Shown here: positions 8,815-19,926 of the stretch, piece after piece
Numbering within the stretch: the stretch's first letter is position 1
How the letters are laid out: the number at the start of each line of letters is the position of its first letter
Source of the DNA: Sporisorium sorghi
Lineage: Eukaryota > Basidiomycota > Ustilaginomycetes > Ustilaginales > Ustilaginaceae
Assembly (NCBI GenBank): GCA_023212695.1
Contig: JALCCG010000117.1
Span: 1 to 62,520 of the forward strand
Length of the DNA: 62,520 nucleotides
Direction: 5' to 3'
Translations under genes and position numbers: made by a program
Notes under the pieces: generated by a model
Seen by the model: the letters and a program-made list of their open reading frames with translations, nothing else
Told to the model about the DNA's origin: nothing
Database searches by the model: none

Positions 8815-11800
8815 CTACAACTCCACGCCACCGCTCGACGTGCCGAACAGAATCTTGAGCTCTTCCCTCCTCTCGTCTCGTCTCGCCTGTGCTCCCGTCG
8901 CACCGCCAATTTGACGCTTGTTGCCCACCTTCTCCGCCAGCATCATCTTGCGCTTCTGCAGTCGAAGCAGATTCTCCTCGATGCTATGACGCATGATGTA
9001 TTTGGTGGTAATGACTGGGCGCGTCTGACCCATGCGATGCACTCGATCGAGTCCCTGGTTCTCGACAGCCGGATTCCAGTAAGGATCCATGAGGTAAGCG
9101 CGGCATGCCGAGACCAGGTTGAGACCTGTGCCACCGGCGCGCAATGACACGAGGAGCACTTCGACGCTCGGGTCGGTCCGGAAGACTTCCAGTGCAGCGG
9201 TACGGTCGACACGCTTCATGGTTCCGTCAAGTCGGGTGTAGCGGATGCCGGTGAGCTTGAGCGACTTTTGGATGCGGTCCAGCATCCTCGTCCACTGCGA
9301 GAACACGACGCTCTTGACCGGGTCGTACGAGTCGAGCGCATCCAGCGACTGGTCGAGCTTTCCAAGCAAGCCGCTCGAAGTGACAGCCGGCGGCGCTCTC
9401 TGAATGACGACGACCGGATCTTCAGCCTTGCGTACTTCTGCGTCGTCAGACGTCGAAGGATCGATGTGCAACAGACGAGGCGCCAGCGGATCAAACAGGC
9501 TCGAGTGCGGATTGCACTTGGAGAAAGGCAGCAAGTCTGTGATGAGAGCACGGATCTTGGTCGACAGATCTTTCCTGCCATCGAGAGAGAGATCGCCGAG
9601 AGGACGAGTCGAGGGAGTCTCTTTCGACTTGCCGTTCTTTCGTGGCGCCTTCTCTCGGCTGGCCTGCGGTTTGACATCATCGTCATCGCTTCCCCAGTTG
9701 AAGCTGTCCTCGAGCTCGTCCGACTCGGAATCTTCGACTTTACCCTTCTTGGAGCGTCTTCCGGGGGCAACGTTTTCGTCATCGATCGAATCGCTGTCTC
9801 CGTCCGCCGCGCGTTCGGCTTGGTCGTCGTTGAGTCCGGCAAAGTCGGATGGATCCAGCTCGATGGCTTCCAGCGCGAGATGCAACGACGCCTTGCAAGT
9901 TGGGCAATGACCCACGTCCGAGGCTGTAACGTCTGGCCATGGAAAGCCGATGGCGCGGCGGAAGCAGTTGGAGCAACAGATGTGCTGGCATCGAGTCACC
10001 ACGGGTCGCGAGGCTCTCCCACCTGGCGTTTCGGCTCCGTTCCCAGGCGTCACCGTCGCCGACAATGCGGCGCTGGCTGGCTCTGAGCCGAATCCAGGTT
10101 CGATCTTGGTTCGTTTGCGTGGAGCTTTGCCATTCCGCGAATCGGAAGCGGCATCGTCGAGGGCGTCAGCAAGCTCCTGAGCGTCGTTGCCCGCCGCATC
10201 CCCATCAATGCTGGTCGACAGATCCGTCTGACACTCGGAGCAGTACGCCATCTCGCTGTCGCGGAAGAGGATGAAGAGGATTGCAGCTCGCTCGCGACTG
10301 AGGCCGTCCTGCTTGATGGCTTCCGACAGATCGGCGCCTCGGCCCATGCGCTTGGCATCCTTGCTCACGTCCACCATCGAGGGATGATCGCACGTCATGC
10401 GGAGGTTCAGGATCTCGTGGAGGATGGTCGCGTAATTGTTGTTGACCGTGTCCTTGGCCATCATCTCCTCGAAGTCTTCCTGGTAGCGAGCATGCAGTGC
10501 CTGGTATCGCGCCTTCTCGGCCTCTTCGAATTCGAGGTACTCGGTCTTGCTGAGCTTGGGCGGCAGTGTCAGGAGCTGTTTGCCGTCCGCCGTCTTGGAG
10601 GTCTTTTGACGGCGCAATGCCAAGAATTTCATAAGAATCTGCACGTGCCCGATGTTGGCCGTGTCGATAGGGCCGTCCTCTTTGGCCTTCACCCTGAGAT
10701 GGAGGTTCTCACGGAACCCGCAGAACTCGTTCCAGGTGGCTCTATCTGTGAACGGATCAAGGCGCAAGAACTTGACCAAAGCAAACAGATCGTTGATCGT
10801 GTTCTGGATGGGTGTGCCCGTGAGGCAGAGTCTGCGCTGCGCCGACAAGTTGCAAGCCGCTCTTGATTGCCACGTGCCGGCGCCCTTGATCTGGTGCGCC
10901 TCGTCGAGCACAACGCGGAACCACTCGATGCGCTGCAACGGGTTCAAGGCTTCCTTTGCGGGTTTGCGCTTGCGCTTGCGCTTCTTGCCCTTTTTTCCGC
11001 CGCTGGCATCGCCGGCCTCAACCTCGATAGGGATGCCATTCCCGTCGACCATAAAGACGTCATCGTCACCGTCGTCGTCGTCCTCGGCGTGGTCAGAGTC
11101 GGGCGAGTCATCCTTCTTGCCACCGCCTTTCTTGCTATCGCTGTCCGTGACCCACGTCGACTGATTCGAGAACTCTGATCCGAGCGTCGAGAAAGTCGTG
11201 AGGACAATGTCATGATCGGCGATCCATCGGATGTTGGTGGCTCGCGACGATCCGTGGTAGATGTAGACACGCGGCCGCTTGCGCCTGACCCAGTGCTCCG
11301 TGATCTGTTCTTCCCAATTCGAGACGACGGACAGAGGGCAGACGATGAGGGTGGCGCGACTGCGGCGCTCGAGGTGTTGGTGGCGGACGAGTTCGGGATC
11401 GATCTTGTCCTTCTTTGGCTTACTTTCCTTGCCCTTGGCCGACCCGAGCTTGGCAGAGGGAGGCGCGCCATGAACGGCAAGCGAGATCGACGGTGTGCCA
11501 TCTTCATCATCGTCGTCTTCATCCGCTTTGTCACTGCCGATATCGAACTCGTCAGAATCGCTGAGCCTGTGTTTGTTGCGGCCGTTGACCTTGCCGACTC
11601 CCTGGCGCCTTTCCGTCTCGCGAGAAGCCGCCTCCTTCGAGGCGTTCGGCATTCGCAATGCCTCTGAAAGCTCCACTGCAGGATCGCGCTCCACCTTGGA
11701 AGCTCCGAAAGCCTTGGCTTCTTTCAAGGTATGAGCGATGAGAGCGAGCGTGGTGATCGTCTTGCCCAACCCCATGTCGTCGGCAAGGATGGCGCCACGG

Positions 11801-13740
11801 CAGATGCGGGGCTGCGTCATGGTCTCTCGGTTGGTGATGAGGTTGCGCCAAGCGCGCACCTTGCCGTTGAGACCCTTGCGCACCTTCCAGAGCGAGATCG
11901 AGTCTTCATCCACGTCGGCGTCTTCCTTTTGCTTTGCTTTGCCTTTGTTGGCGCCAGAACCTTTGCGGTTGTCGGCAGAGGTCTCGGCCATGACCGGCTC
12001 GGGTTTCTTGTCTTCGTCGTCTTCTTCAACGACAACAGGCGGCTCCAGCAAAAGCTCTGGCCATCTTCGGTCCTTCTCGCGATTGAGCAAGAAGCCGAGC
12101 GCCTGCTTCTGATGCTGAAGCAGCTTTGTCGAAATGAGCTCGACCGGCTCAACAGCAGCCAAATCCTCGCCGCTGCGGATGCTCGAATAAATAGCATCGA
12201 CCTGTGCCTTCTTCTCTTTTTCGGAGAGCTCGCGATTCTGGACAATGGTGCCCATGCCCGCGCCACGGTAGATGCCGTCGTAGATGCCCGCCATGGCGTC
12301 GTTTCGCATGCCTCCTGCGGGCGGGTTGTGCGGATTGGTATACTGAGGCTCGGTGGGATAGTCCTCTGGATGATACGAAGGCGGATGCTCGAGCTGGATG
12401 CCACTGATCGATAGGCGGTCCGAGATGAGCTGCAAGTCGGGGCGTCGAGCAAAGACGAGGACTTCGAGGTAATGAAGGAAGTTCTGCGCTCGACCGATGG
12501 GCACCACGCGACAGCGCGCCTCGCAGCGGACCTTATTGCTGCGTAGCAGCGGCTCGAGGGAGGTAACATACTTGTCGGCAAGCGACCCAAACGGTGGCTC
12601 CAAGGCGGGGCCGTGCGTGTTCGCCTCGTCAACCGACATTTGCGGGTATCTCGCGCGCGGAGGAACCAGCATACTGACGTTGATGTCTGGCCGCTGGGCG
12701 GGCGTCGGTATGTAGCTCCATCCATTCGGGAGTGACCTGTGTGCAGCGGGCAGATTGGTCGGGTTGGAGAGACTCAACATGACCGGCCTGTAGCCGGGCT
12801 CAGTCCAGAATCGAGACGCTGTTGGCCAGCTTTCGCGGCTGAAGTTGGGATCCGCGGGTGGTTCTTGGCCGATGGTGCCGTTGAAGGTGAGCGACTGCGG
12901 CAGACCATGCATACAAAGGACAACTGCGTTAATCATGCCGGCGCACACGATGGCGTTAGACTTGACGTGGTTGATCTCGAACTCGTCAGACGTAGGCCGC
13001 TTGTGCGAGACGATGACCGGCTCATCGTCGTCGTCGACTTCAACGGGTACGGCGGGTCTCGAAGAGCTGGCGACGGCATTGCTGGATCCGTTGCTTCCGT
13101 GTGGAAGGGACAGCCTCGACGGCCCTGCGGATGGCTCCGTCGTGTTTGTTGAGGACATTGCTGCGCCATTCGCTGCTGGCTTTTCGTCTTCGTCGTCGCT
13201 GTCCAGCGTCAAGTCGATCGTTGCTCTGTCGGCGAAGGATGCGCGATTCTGCGACGTTGCGTTCGGCTTGATGTCTGGCAGACTCTCGGTGCTGGCTGTA
13301 GGATAGGATCCGGGGATGGATGGACGATAGGGTGAGGTGGTGGTGGTGGTGCTGCTGCTGCTCGAGGCTCCAGCTGGATAAGCACCATTAGCCGGCTGCT
13401 GCCTGGAAAAGCCGCCGTTCTGATCGAGGAATTGCGTTGGCACGCGAGCACCGCTGCCACCGATGATCAGGCTATTACCTGCTTCAGAGGAGGAAGGTGC
13501 GGGTGGCTTCCATATGGTTGGGCGGGAAGTGCTCGCAGATCTGGCACCCGAAGAGGAGGAGGAGGCAGAAGAGGCGGAAGGGTCGAAGCCAGGCGGAAGA
13601 ACTCGCTTCTTTTCTGTCGTTTCCTGCGGCAAGGGTGAGGGAGCCCTGAAGAGTGGAACTGGCTCTAGAGGTTTTTGGAGAAGCTCGGAAGGATCATCGA
13701 TCTCTTCGAGCGTGTCGGAGCTGCTGTGTGGCTCAGTCAT
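8815..13740 (-). CDS. SNF2-family ATPase with embedded RING finger (Rad5/Rad16/HLTF-like)
   Basis: Predicted 1641-residue DNA-dependent ATPase, probably a chromatin remodeller/translocase with E3 ubiquitin ligase activity in DNA repair or silencing. Seen: a long Ser-rich, low-complexity N-terminal third; SNF2 N-terminal lobe with Walker A DDMGLGKT (about residue 653), DEAH Walker B (about 947) and LCLTGTPIQN; a RING finger inserted between lobes (about 1167-1285; YCSECQ, CQHICCSNC, HCPTCK), the diagnostic layout of Rad5/Rad16/Uls1 proteins; helicase C-terminal lobe with VFSQWTRMLDRI, GGTGLNL and DRVHRMGQ. Two long acidic or Lys-rich inserts interrupt the ATPase lobe. The ATG at 13740 sits in an excellent context (GCCACCATGA); the frame continues upstream only to a GTG. 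I see no clear HIRAN domain, so the exact subfamily is open. Confidence 0.9.
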   Translation of the reverse strand: MTEPHSSSDTLEEIDDPSELLQKPLEPVPLFRAPSPLPQETTEKKRVLPPGFDPSASSASSSSSGARSASTSRPTIWKPPAPSSSEAGNSLIIGGSGARVPTQFLDQNGGFSRQQPANGAYPAGASSSSSTTTTTSPYRPSIPGSYPTASTESLPDIKPNATSQNRASFADRATIDLTLDSDDEDEKPAANGAAMSSTNTTEPSAGPSRLSLPHGSNGSSNAVASSSRPAVPVEVDDDDEPVIVSHKRPTSDEFEINHVKSNAIVCAGMINAVVLCMHGLPQSLTFNGTIGQEPPADPNFSRESWPTASRFWTEPGYRPVMLSLSNPTNLPAAHRSLPNGWSYIPTPAQRPDINVSMLVPPRARYPQMSVDEANTHGPALEPPFGSLADKYVTSLEPLLRSNKVRCEARCRVVPIGRAQNFLHYLEVLVFARRPDLQLISDRLSISGIQLEHPPSYHPEDYPTEPQYTNPHNPPAGGMRNDAMAGIYDGIYRGAGMGTIVQNRELSEKEKKAQVDAIYSSIRSGEDLAAVEPVELISTKLLQHQKQALGFLLNREKDRRWPELLLEPPVVVEEDDEDKKPEPVMAETSADNRKGSGANKGKAKQKEDADVDEDSISLWKVRKGLNGKVRAWRNLITNRETMTQPRICRGAILADDMGLGKTITTLALIAHTLKEAKAFGASKVERDPAVELSEALRMPNASKEAASRETERRQGVGKVNGRNKHRLSDSDEFDIGSDKADEDDDDEDGTPSISLAVHGAPPSAKLGSAKGKESKPKKDKIDPELVRHQHLERRSRATLIVCPLSVVSNWEEQITEHWVRRKRPRVYIYHGSSRATNIRWIADHDIVLTTFSTLGSEFSNQSTWVTDSDSKKGGGKKDDSPDSDHAEDDDDGDDDVFMVDGNGIPIEVEAGDASGGKKGKKRKRKRKPAKEALNPLQRIEWFRVVLDEAHQIKGAGTWQSRAACNLSAQRRLCLTGTPIQNTINDLFALVKFLRLDPFTDRATWNEFCGFRENLHLRVKAKEDGPIDTANIGHVQILMKFLALRRQKTSKTADGKQLLTLPPKLSKTEYLEFEEAEKARYQALHARYQEDFEEMMAKDTVNNNYATILHEILNLRMTCDHPSMVDVSKDAKRMGRGADLSEAIKQDGLSRERAAILFILFRDSEMAYCSECQTDLSTSIDGDAAGNDAQELADALDDAASDSRNGKAPRKRTKIEPGFGSEPASAALSATVTPGNGAETPGGRASRPVVTRCQHICCSNCFRRAIGFPWPDVTASDVGHCPTCKASLHLALEAIELDPSDFAGLNDDQAERAADGDSDSIDDENVAPGRRSKKGKVEDSESDELEDSFNWGSDDDDVKPQASREKAPRKNGKSKETPSTRPLGDLSLDGRKDLSTKIRALITDLLPFSKCNPHSSLFDPLAPRLLHIDPSTSDDAEVRKAEDPVVVIQRAPPAVTSSGLLGKLDQSLDALDSYDPVKSVVFSQWTRMLDRIQKSLKLTGIRYTRLDGTMKRVDRTAALEVFRTDPSVEVLLVSLRAGGTGLNLVSACRAYLMDPYWNPAVENQGLDRVHRMGQTRPVITTKYIMRHSIEENLLRLQKRKMMLAEKVGNKRQIGGATGAQARRDERREELKILFGTSSGGVEL

Positions 13741-15278
13741 GGTGGCGGAACTGAGCGGCGGATGGTCCGCTCGGGTGACCACGCCGACGGAAGCGGCAGG
13801 ATCGGACGTAGCGACGTCTTACGAGCCGCGCAGATGTGATGCGTCAAATTCCCGCAGATGCTGTTCTTCTGGGAGATGGTGAGTGTTGTCTTGCTCAGCC
13901 CTTGGCGGCGAGAGCGTCTGTGTGCCTTGATCTAGTCGGATGTATATGAGAGGGCTGTGCTGTGAAGAGCACTTCTTATCGCTGACTCGAAGGGAAGACC
14001 TGTGGAAGATTGCGGTGATGTGTATGCGGGATGCTAGCGTGTGTGATACGGGTGAGAAGCACGACTTCGAGGAGATATCGAGAGGCGTAACTGTTGTCGG
14101 AGATGCCGATGCTGATATGATCCGATGCAGAGCGGAATGCGCCGCTTGTATAATAAAGTGATAGATGGTGGTGCTGAAGCAGCTGATGGACAATCGAGTC
14201 GCGCCTTGAATAAGTCACAGTGTGACGATGTAGAGGAAGTTGATTCACAATTCTGTGATAATAGCAAGTGGCGAACCTGACCGAAAACCCGACAGTCGCG
14301 TTGCTTTGGGACTTGCGACCGCTCGAAGCTCTTCAATGTGATGGTGGTGAGAGGAATGGCTCAGTCGAGAGCTGCAACAAAGGGCATCGAACGGAAGGGC
14401 CGCTGCGCGTCGGAAGAAGGAAGCGCAGCAGCCAAAAAAGAGAGTGGAACACGCATCTTCGGTTGCTGCGCCGCGCCACTCGACCGCCGCTTGGACCCTT
14501 GACTTCTCGCAGATTGCACTCCGCGCCTCGAGGGTGCAATCTGTCGCTCTGCTGCTCTTCAACCTAATTAGCCACCAACAGACAGAGCCGTGCACTCTCA
14601 GCTTCATCCTCACAGGCGCAAGCGCTGATGGCGAGTTCGAGTATGTTTATGTTGGTGGGCCATCGATCTCAATGCAACAGCCTCAGCGGTGTCCATCGTG
14701 AGCGCGCTTGACTGTTGCGGTGGGCGCGTATGTGTTTCTTCCCACTTTTTCTTTGGCTGAGTCAGCGGAAACTTCCTGCGCGGATCGGGAGGGCGTTGCT
14801 CGCTGAGCCGCGCCCGCCAAGCCCCACCGACCGCTTCTCTCCCACACGTACGCTCCTTTGTTGTTGAATGGCGTGGCCAAGAAGCTGAGTGGGCTGCAAC
14901 GTCGTGTGAAGATTGCTTCGTCATGTGATCCTTCACTGAACAAGCTGCATTGGGCCGTTCTATGCGCGTTTGATCGTCCTCTTTCGAGGTGCGTGGCTTG
15001 GTCGATCCATGATCACCGTCTTCGAGCAGCATATGCGTCTTGTGACCAGCCATCAGAAGGCTCGTGATGAGTCGATTTGTGAAGGGCAGCGAAGAGTTGT
15101 ATGCAGAGGGCCAAGCGGAAAAAGGCATCCGAAAAACACGCTCATCACAAGACCCCGCAGCGCGCAGTTGCGGGAAAAAAAGAGGTCAAGCGCCACCAAC
15201 CACAGCCAGAATTGGCATGATCGAAGATTGCACCTCCTGTCGACACTGAATGCACCGGCTGAAGACGGGAGATGACGA
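13741..15278. other. 1.5-kb intergenic region, no gene recognised
   Basis: Lies between the start of the SNF2-like gene and the stop of the NUDCD1-like gene. Open frames up to 172 codons exist but none resembles a known protein or has coding-like composition. No tRNA-like cloverleaf or repeat was recognised. It probably holds the SNF2-like promoter. Confidence 0.5.
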
Positions 15279-17837
15279 TCATAAGACGCCGCGCAGCAGC
15301 AGGAAGCGATTCTCGCACAGGCAGAGCAGCGTATCTTCGAGCTGCTGCTGCGTTTCGCCGTCGCCATCACCGCCGGGCAGGCGAACGCTGCACACGCCGA
15401 GTAGCGCACCGCTCGCACCCTTTCCCCCCTCTTCCGCTCCGTCGTCGTCGGTCGCACCCAGACGTATCACCCGCGAAGGAGCGGTTTTGGCGCTTGACGA
15501 GGACGGCGAGTAGTATAGAAACAGGTTGCCCGCCGTCTCGCTGTTGCTGCTGCCGTTGCTTTTGCTGCCGGATCCTGTGACGCGAGGTGCGCTTTCGAAG
15601 GCGAGCACTACGTATTCTGCTGGCTGATCGGAGCCGCTACTGCTGCAGTGGCGTTGGTGGATGTGCACTCGTTGAGCATCGCGTTTCGACGCCAGCACAA
15701 ACGACAGCGCTGGCATCGTCGCTACGTGCTCCCAGGCGCCTTTCGATGAGTTGAAGATAGCGCCGTCGAGGTCGTGCTTGATCACGACAGCTTCGTCGTC
15801 GTTTGTGTCGCCAGGTAAAGCTGTGGCTAAGATGATCATCTCACCCTCTTTTGAGCTGCGAACCCGAACGCTCTCGGTGGAAGAGGCGTAGCTGACGGCA
15901 GAGACGACAAAGCTGCGCCCAACATTGGCATCCTCTTCCTCCAGACTATCCTTCAGCAAGCTAGGCTGGTCGAGACTGAGACTCGTGCCACCACCATTCT
16001 GACCATATCCAGCAGCGGAAGTGCTGAGACCCGTTCGATCGATTCCGAACCCATCGGATGCGCCCATCGACTCTTCGTCCACCGTGTACTTCTGCATGCC
16101 CTCGAGCATGCTGACCAGCTCGGAAGGGTCCATCGTCTCGGGCACGTCGTCTTCGTTGTCCTCCGCGCCATCGTCTTCTTCTGCACCGTTCACCTCCTCT
16201 TGTTCGTTTCTGCTCGACGTGCCGGCGACAGCTCGCTCGAACGTAGACCTGGCTTGCGCAAAGCTGAGCTGCGTCGTGCTCTCCACCTCGCCAAGGTTGC
16301 GGTTGCGGTGACTGGAGCCCGTACGATCGGCAAAGACCTGCATCCAGCGTGTGCTTTGGTGCCTCTTTTCGAGGTGCAGCGTCAGCAGGCTCAGCCCTCG
16401 ACTCCTCTCGAGCGTCCATACGCTGCCCGTGGGATCGATCTCGGCCCAGGTCGATCGAGACATGTACCGTCCGGATGCGATCATGCGCGCTGCGTGTGTC
16501 AGGTCGTCGTCCTCTTCAGCTCCGGCAGTGCTGGCTGTGTCGTGCTCGATCTCGACGTTCTTTGCCGTCGATGATGAGGTGTTGAGGAGGGTCAATGCCT
16601 CTTGCGTGAACGAGAGGCTGAGTGCGCCGAGGGACAAGTGGGCTCGGACGTGCGACTTTGCAATCCAAGCTGGGAGGGTGAACGCGATCGTGATCGTATC
16701 GCTGGTCTGGGCCCAGCAATAGTGGGGAGCTCGTCGTCTGCCCCTCGATGCTGCAACTGATTGGGAGGCTGCGGTGGCGGTCGAAGGGATGCCTGCTTCT
16801 GCTGGTTGCGTCGCTGTTCCTGTGCGATCTGCTGCACCTTGAATGCTGGTGAAAGGTGCTTCTGCGCCAAGAAGCGTTTCATGCTCGTCCAGGTTGGCCG
16901 TGATCAATGGTTCCTCGCCCTGAACCGTCCACAGCAACTTTGCGTCTCGCAACCCTTCCTCGTCACCGGATTGCTCCAACCTTGGCGATGCAGCTGCATC
17001 ACTGTCGTCGACGATCTCGAGCCGCTGCACTTGAAAGATCGTCGCGCTACGTCCTGACTGGCCATCCTTCGAACTCTCTGCCACTTGCTGTGCACTCGGC
17101 TGAAACCCAAGCCCCTGCATACCGTCCTTCGCCTTTCCTGCTCCAGACGCAGAGACCGTCTTGATGCTCTGCAGCAACACCTTGATCTTCCCACCCACCT
17201 CCTTACACGCTTTAATCGTACCTTCGCAAGGTATCCTCCACCTCGTCTCTGTTCCATTCGTCCACCTCAGTACCCCACCATCTCCCAGCTTGACGCTTTG
17301 CAGCTTGATCAGCACCAAGCTCTTCCCGCAGGTAGCCAGCCATTCCGTCGCCGAGATCGATGCTAGCGAGGGCAGCGACACCGTAGCTTCTTCTTGACCG
17401 AGCCTATGCACTGGATGGCCCACCATCTTATCCTTGACCGCATCGTAGGTGAGAACGACGACGAAGCCGTTCGCATCGACGTACGCCGCAACCGGCTCCC
17501 CTGTGCCCCTCTCGCCGCGCGACGGCACCAACACCTGATGCAGCGCGCGCTCCTTGGTCTCCTTGTACCCCAGCCCCGCGAACGTCAGCTTGCCACCGCC
17601 GTGAGAGCGTTGCGCTGGCTGATACAGCTGCGTCAGCCGCGGTGGCCGGCTCGGCAGCCCGTACGACTTCGCGGGTGACCGCAGTGCGGACGAATCATCT
17701 TGCACGAGCTTGTACGCTTCGAAGCCCGGATTGAGCTTGCTTTGGTCGACGGTGGATGAGAGGCTTGCATGGTCGAGTCGGGTGGAGGAAGAGGCGTCGG
17801 AGGGGAGAGGTAGGCGGTGCGCTTGAGAGTAGGCCAT
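15279..17837 (-). CDS. NudC domain-containing protein 1 (NUDCD1)-like, CS domain protein
   Basis: Predicted 852-residue protein. The central part (about residues 370-500) contains a CS/p23-like fold: HYCWAQTSDTITIAFTLPAWI, a region like the NudC domain's second half (TWAEIDPTGSVWTLER) and SLLTLHLEKRHQSTRWMQVFAD. Flanking sequence (VYVDANGFVVVLTYD-like and a C-terminal segment with ALSFVLASKRDAQRVHI) resembles the beta-propeller-like halves of NUDCD1. CS-domain proteins act as co-chaperones with Hsp90/Hsp70; NUDCD1 is linked to dynein/RNA-helicase clients in animals, and its fungal role is unknown. The CS domain is split by an acidic, Ser-rich insert. The frame is open upstream to a TTG at 17909, but the first ATG is 17837. 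Confidence 0.72.
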   Translation of the reverse strand: MAYSQAHRLPLPSDASSSTRLDHASLSSTVDQSKLNPGFEAYKLVQDDSSALRSPAKSYGLPSRPPRLTQLYQPAQRSHGGGKLTFAGLGYKETKERALHQVLVPSRGERGTGEPVAAYVDANGFVVVLTYDAVKDKMVGHPVHRLGQEEATVSLPSLASISATEWLATCGKSLVLIKLQSVKLGDGGVLRWTNGTETRWRIPCEGTIKACKEVGGKIKVLLQSIKTVSASGAGKAKDGMQGLGFQPSAQQVAESSKDGQSGRSATIFQVQRLEIVDDSDAAASPRLEQSGDEEGLRDAKLLWTVQGEEPLITANLDEHETLLGAEAPFTSIQGAADRTGTATQPAEAGIPSTATAASQSVAASRGRRRAPHYCWAQTSDTITIAFTLPAWIAKSHVRAHLSLGALSLSFTQEALTLLNTSSSTAKNVEIEHDTASTAGAEEDDDLTHAARMIASGRYMSRSTWAEIDPTGSVWTLERSRGLSLLTLHLEKRHQSTRWMQVFADRTGSSHRNRNLGEVESTTQLSFAQARSTFERAVAGTSSRNEQEEVNGAEEDDGAEDNEDDVPETMDPSELVSMLEGMQKYTVDEESMGASDGFGIDRTGLSTSAAGYGQNGGGTSLSLDQPSLLKDSLEEEDANVGRSFVVSAVSYASSTESVRVRSSKEGEMIILATALPGDTNDDEAVVIKHDLDGAIFNSSKGAWEHVATMPALSFVLASKRDAQRVHIHQRHCSSSGSDQPAEYVVLAFESAPRVTGSGSKSNGSSNSETAGNLFLYYSPSSSSAKTAPSRVIRLGATDDDGAEEGGKGASGALLGVCSVRLPGGDGDGETQQQLEDTLLCLCENRFLLLRGVL

Positions 17838-18203
17838 GTTTGAGCCCGTGTCGATGTTGTGAGGCGTTGGTCGAGAAGAACAAGACAAAATCTCGGAAAG
17901 AGAAGACAAAATTTAGAGCGCGTTTGCCGCTCCACCTTTCGCTGCGTTGCCCGAGTGCCGAAGCGTCTTTCTCACCATGAGGGAGCTTGTCATGGACGGA
18001 ATCCTCGTCATGCAACTAACCTTCAACAATTCAACTCAATCGTGCCAAAAGCATGTCACAAGCCGGTCTACATTGTTTGGCAAGGGTATATTGCTAAATC
18101 AGAATGGGAGAGGGAGAAGAAGGACGACAACGGCCCTACTTTTCAAATACATGAGTGGGAAAACGCAGTCGAGGGGGATGAGATCGAATCCAAAGATCAC
18201 CTC
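17838..18203. other. Intergenic region between NUDCD1-like start and LEA-like stop
   Basis: About 370 bp, moderately A/T-rich around 18010-18150. It would hold the NUDCD1-like promoter and the LEA-like 3' UTR. No gene seen. Confidence 0.5.
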
Positions 18204-19063
18204 TTACTTCGCACCAGTAGCGCCCTGAACAGCGCCCTTCGCCTGCGCAGCCGCATCGCTCAGCGCCTTGCTAGCCGACTCTCCAGCGCTCTGTGCGCCC
18301 TGCTGCGCCTCGCCGGCCTTCTTCGACGCAGCATCAGCCACGTCGCCCGCGACCTTGCTAGCGTTCTGCTGCGCGGCACCTGCCTGCTTGCTAGCCTCGT
18401 CCGCGATCTCGCCCGCCTTCTGCTGGCCAGCAGCGACGAGGTGCGAGACCTGGTCGACGATGTGCGCGGCAGTGACGCGGGCCTGGTTCACAAGGCCGGA
18501 AGCGTTCTCTTCGGCGGGCTTGATGTACTGGTTGGCCGAGTCGAGCGTGTGCGAGGCCAGATCGCGGGCTTGGTTCGTCAGGCCGATCAGGGTCTGCTTG
18601 GCTTCTTCGGCGGACTTCTCGCCGTCCTTGGCCGCAGCGTCGGCGGCCTTGGAGGCCGAGTCGGCGGCGTCGTTGGCCGCGGCCTTGGTCTGGTCAGCGG
18701 CGGAAGAGGCGTGCTCCTTGCCCTGACCCAGGAGCGAGCCGGCCGTCTGCTGCACGTAGGCGAGAGTGTCTGCAACGAAAAAGGTTCAAAGCACAACGGA
18801 AAAGTCAGCAACGATATCCCGGAATTAAATGGGGAATGATATCGGTGGCAATGGGAGCGGTGCTGCTACTCACTGGAAGCAAGGTCAGTAGCCTGCTTGA
18901 CGAGCGAGTCGCCCGACTGCTGCGCCTGCGACGACAGCTCGCTAGCCTTGTTGGAGACGTCGTTGCCGACCTGCGAAGCCTGCTTCGAGGCGTCATTAGC
19001 CAGGTTCTGAGCGTCCTTGGAAACGTCGTTGGTCGTCTTGTTGGTGCCGGGGATCTGCGACAT
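18204..19063 (-). CDS. LEA-like Ala/Ser/Lys-rich amphipathic-helix protein, two exons
   Basis: Spliced gene: exon 1 is 19063-18874, intron 18873-18770 (GTGAGT...TTGCAG, 104 nt), exon 2 is 18769-18204; product about 251 residues. I joined the exons because the donor and acceptor are consensus, the phases match (1/2) and composition is the same on both sides. The sequence is almost all Ala, Ser, Lys, Gln, Asp and Glu, with repeating patterns such as DVSKDAQNLANDASKQ and AADQTKAAANDAADSAS, like group-3 LEA or perilipin-type 11-mer amphipathic helices. No signal peptide and no catalytic motif. It may be a stress, desiccation or membrane-protecting protein; this is inference from composition. A TATA-like ACTATATGTA lies about 100 bp upstream of the start. 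Confidence 0.75.
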
Positions 19064-19926
19064 TTTTGCGGATTGTTGTGATGAGCTGATGTGGGTGGAT
19101 ACGATGATGTCGATGGGAGTGTTGGATGAACGTGCGAGGTGAGAAGACAAGAAGCGCAAACGACTATATGTATCCTCCGAGCCGCTCCAGTGGCGGCTGC
19201 GCAGAGTGGATTCGAGAGAGCAGAGAGTTGAACCGCCAGAGAGTTGGCCGGCGAGCCCCTGCTCAACTGCCCACGTTTCGGCCACTCAGCGAGTAAAGAT
19301 AGAAACCCGACTCGGCAGCTTCTATGTACAGCGAGCCAGGTGGAGGAAATGACTGTCCGTGCGCAGCTGATTTCACGCGCTGATATGACGCAATCACGCG
19401 TTGATGAAAAAATACAGCAAGCTCCGCTGCAGCTCTCACTCACGTCACATCACGCTGAGTGGCAGAAAACGCCATTTCACTGGATTCCATCATGCTGCTT
19501 CTCCATCGCCACATGATGTCGAATGACGATAAGCACAGCCGTCAACTTCTGGAATCCCGAACAGGGGTTCTTCTCACATGCAAAAGCACAGCATCCCGTG
19601 TGAATTGTGCGTTCACTACGGCATCCACTCACGTCAAAGTTTGCGATTAGTTATGGTCCCGACCTTCGCTTCCGCTGTTTCCCGCTGCATGTGAAATGGA
19701 CCTCGTTCACCAAGAATAGAAACAGCCGCCTCTTCGACCACCTTCGTCCGCTTTCCGCTGTAAACGTCGCACTCACTGTGTAGCCGATGCCGTGGAAGCA
19801 TGTTCAAATTTTTGTCGAGACCAGCAATCCTTCCAACTGATCTGCGCTGCGCATGAAAGCAACCGCTCATACCCACACTTCGAGATGGCGATGAAACTCT
19901 TTGATGATACGTGTAGTGAGAGTCTT
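19064..19926. other. 0.86-kb intergenic region
   Basis: Holds the LEA-like promoter and, on its right edge, the 3' side of the RNA helicase gene. Its composition is more balanced than coding DNA. I see no gene, tRNA or repeat. Confidence 0.5.
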
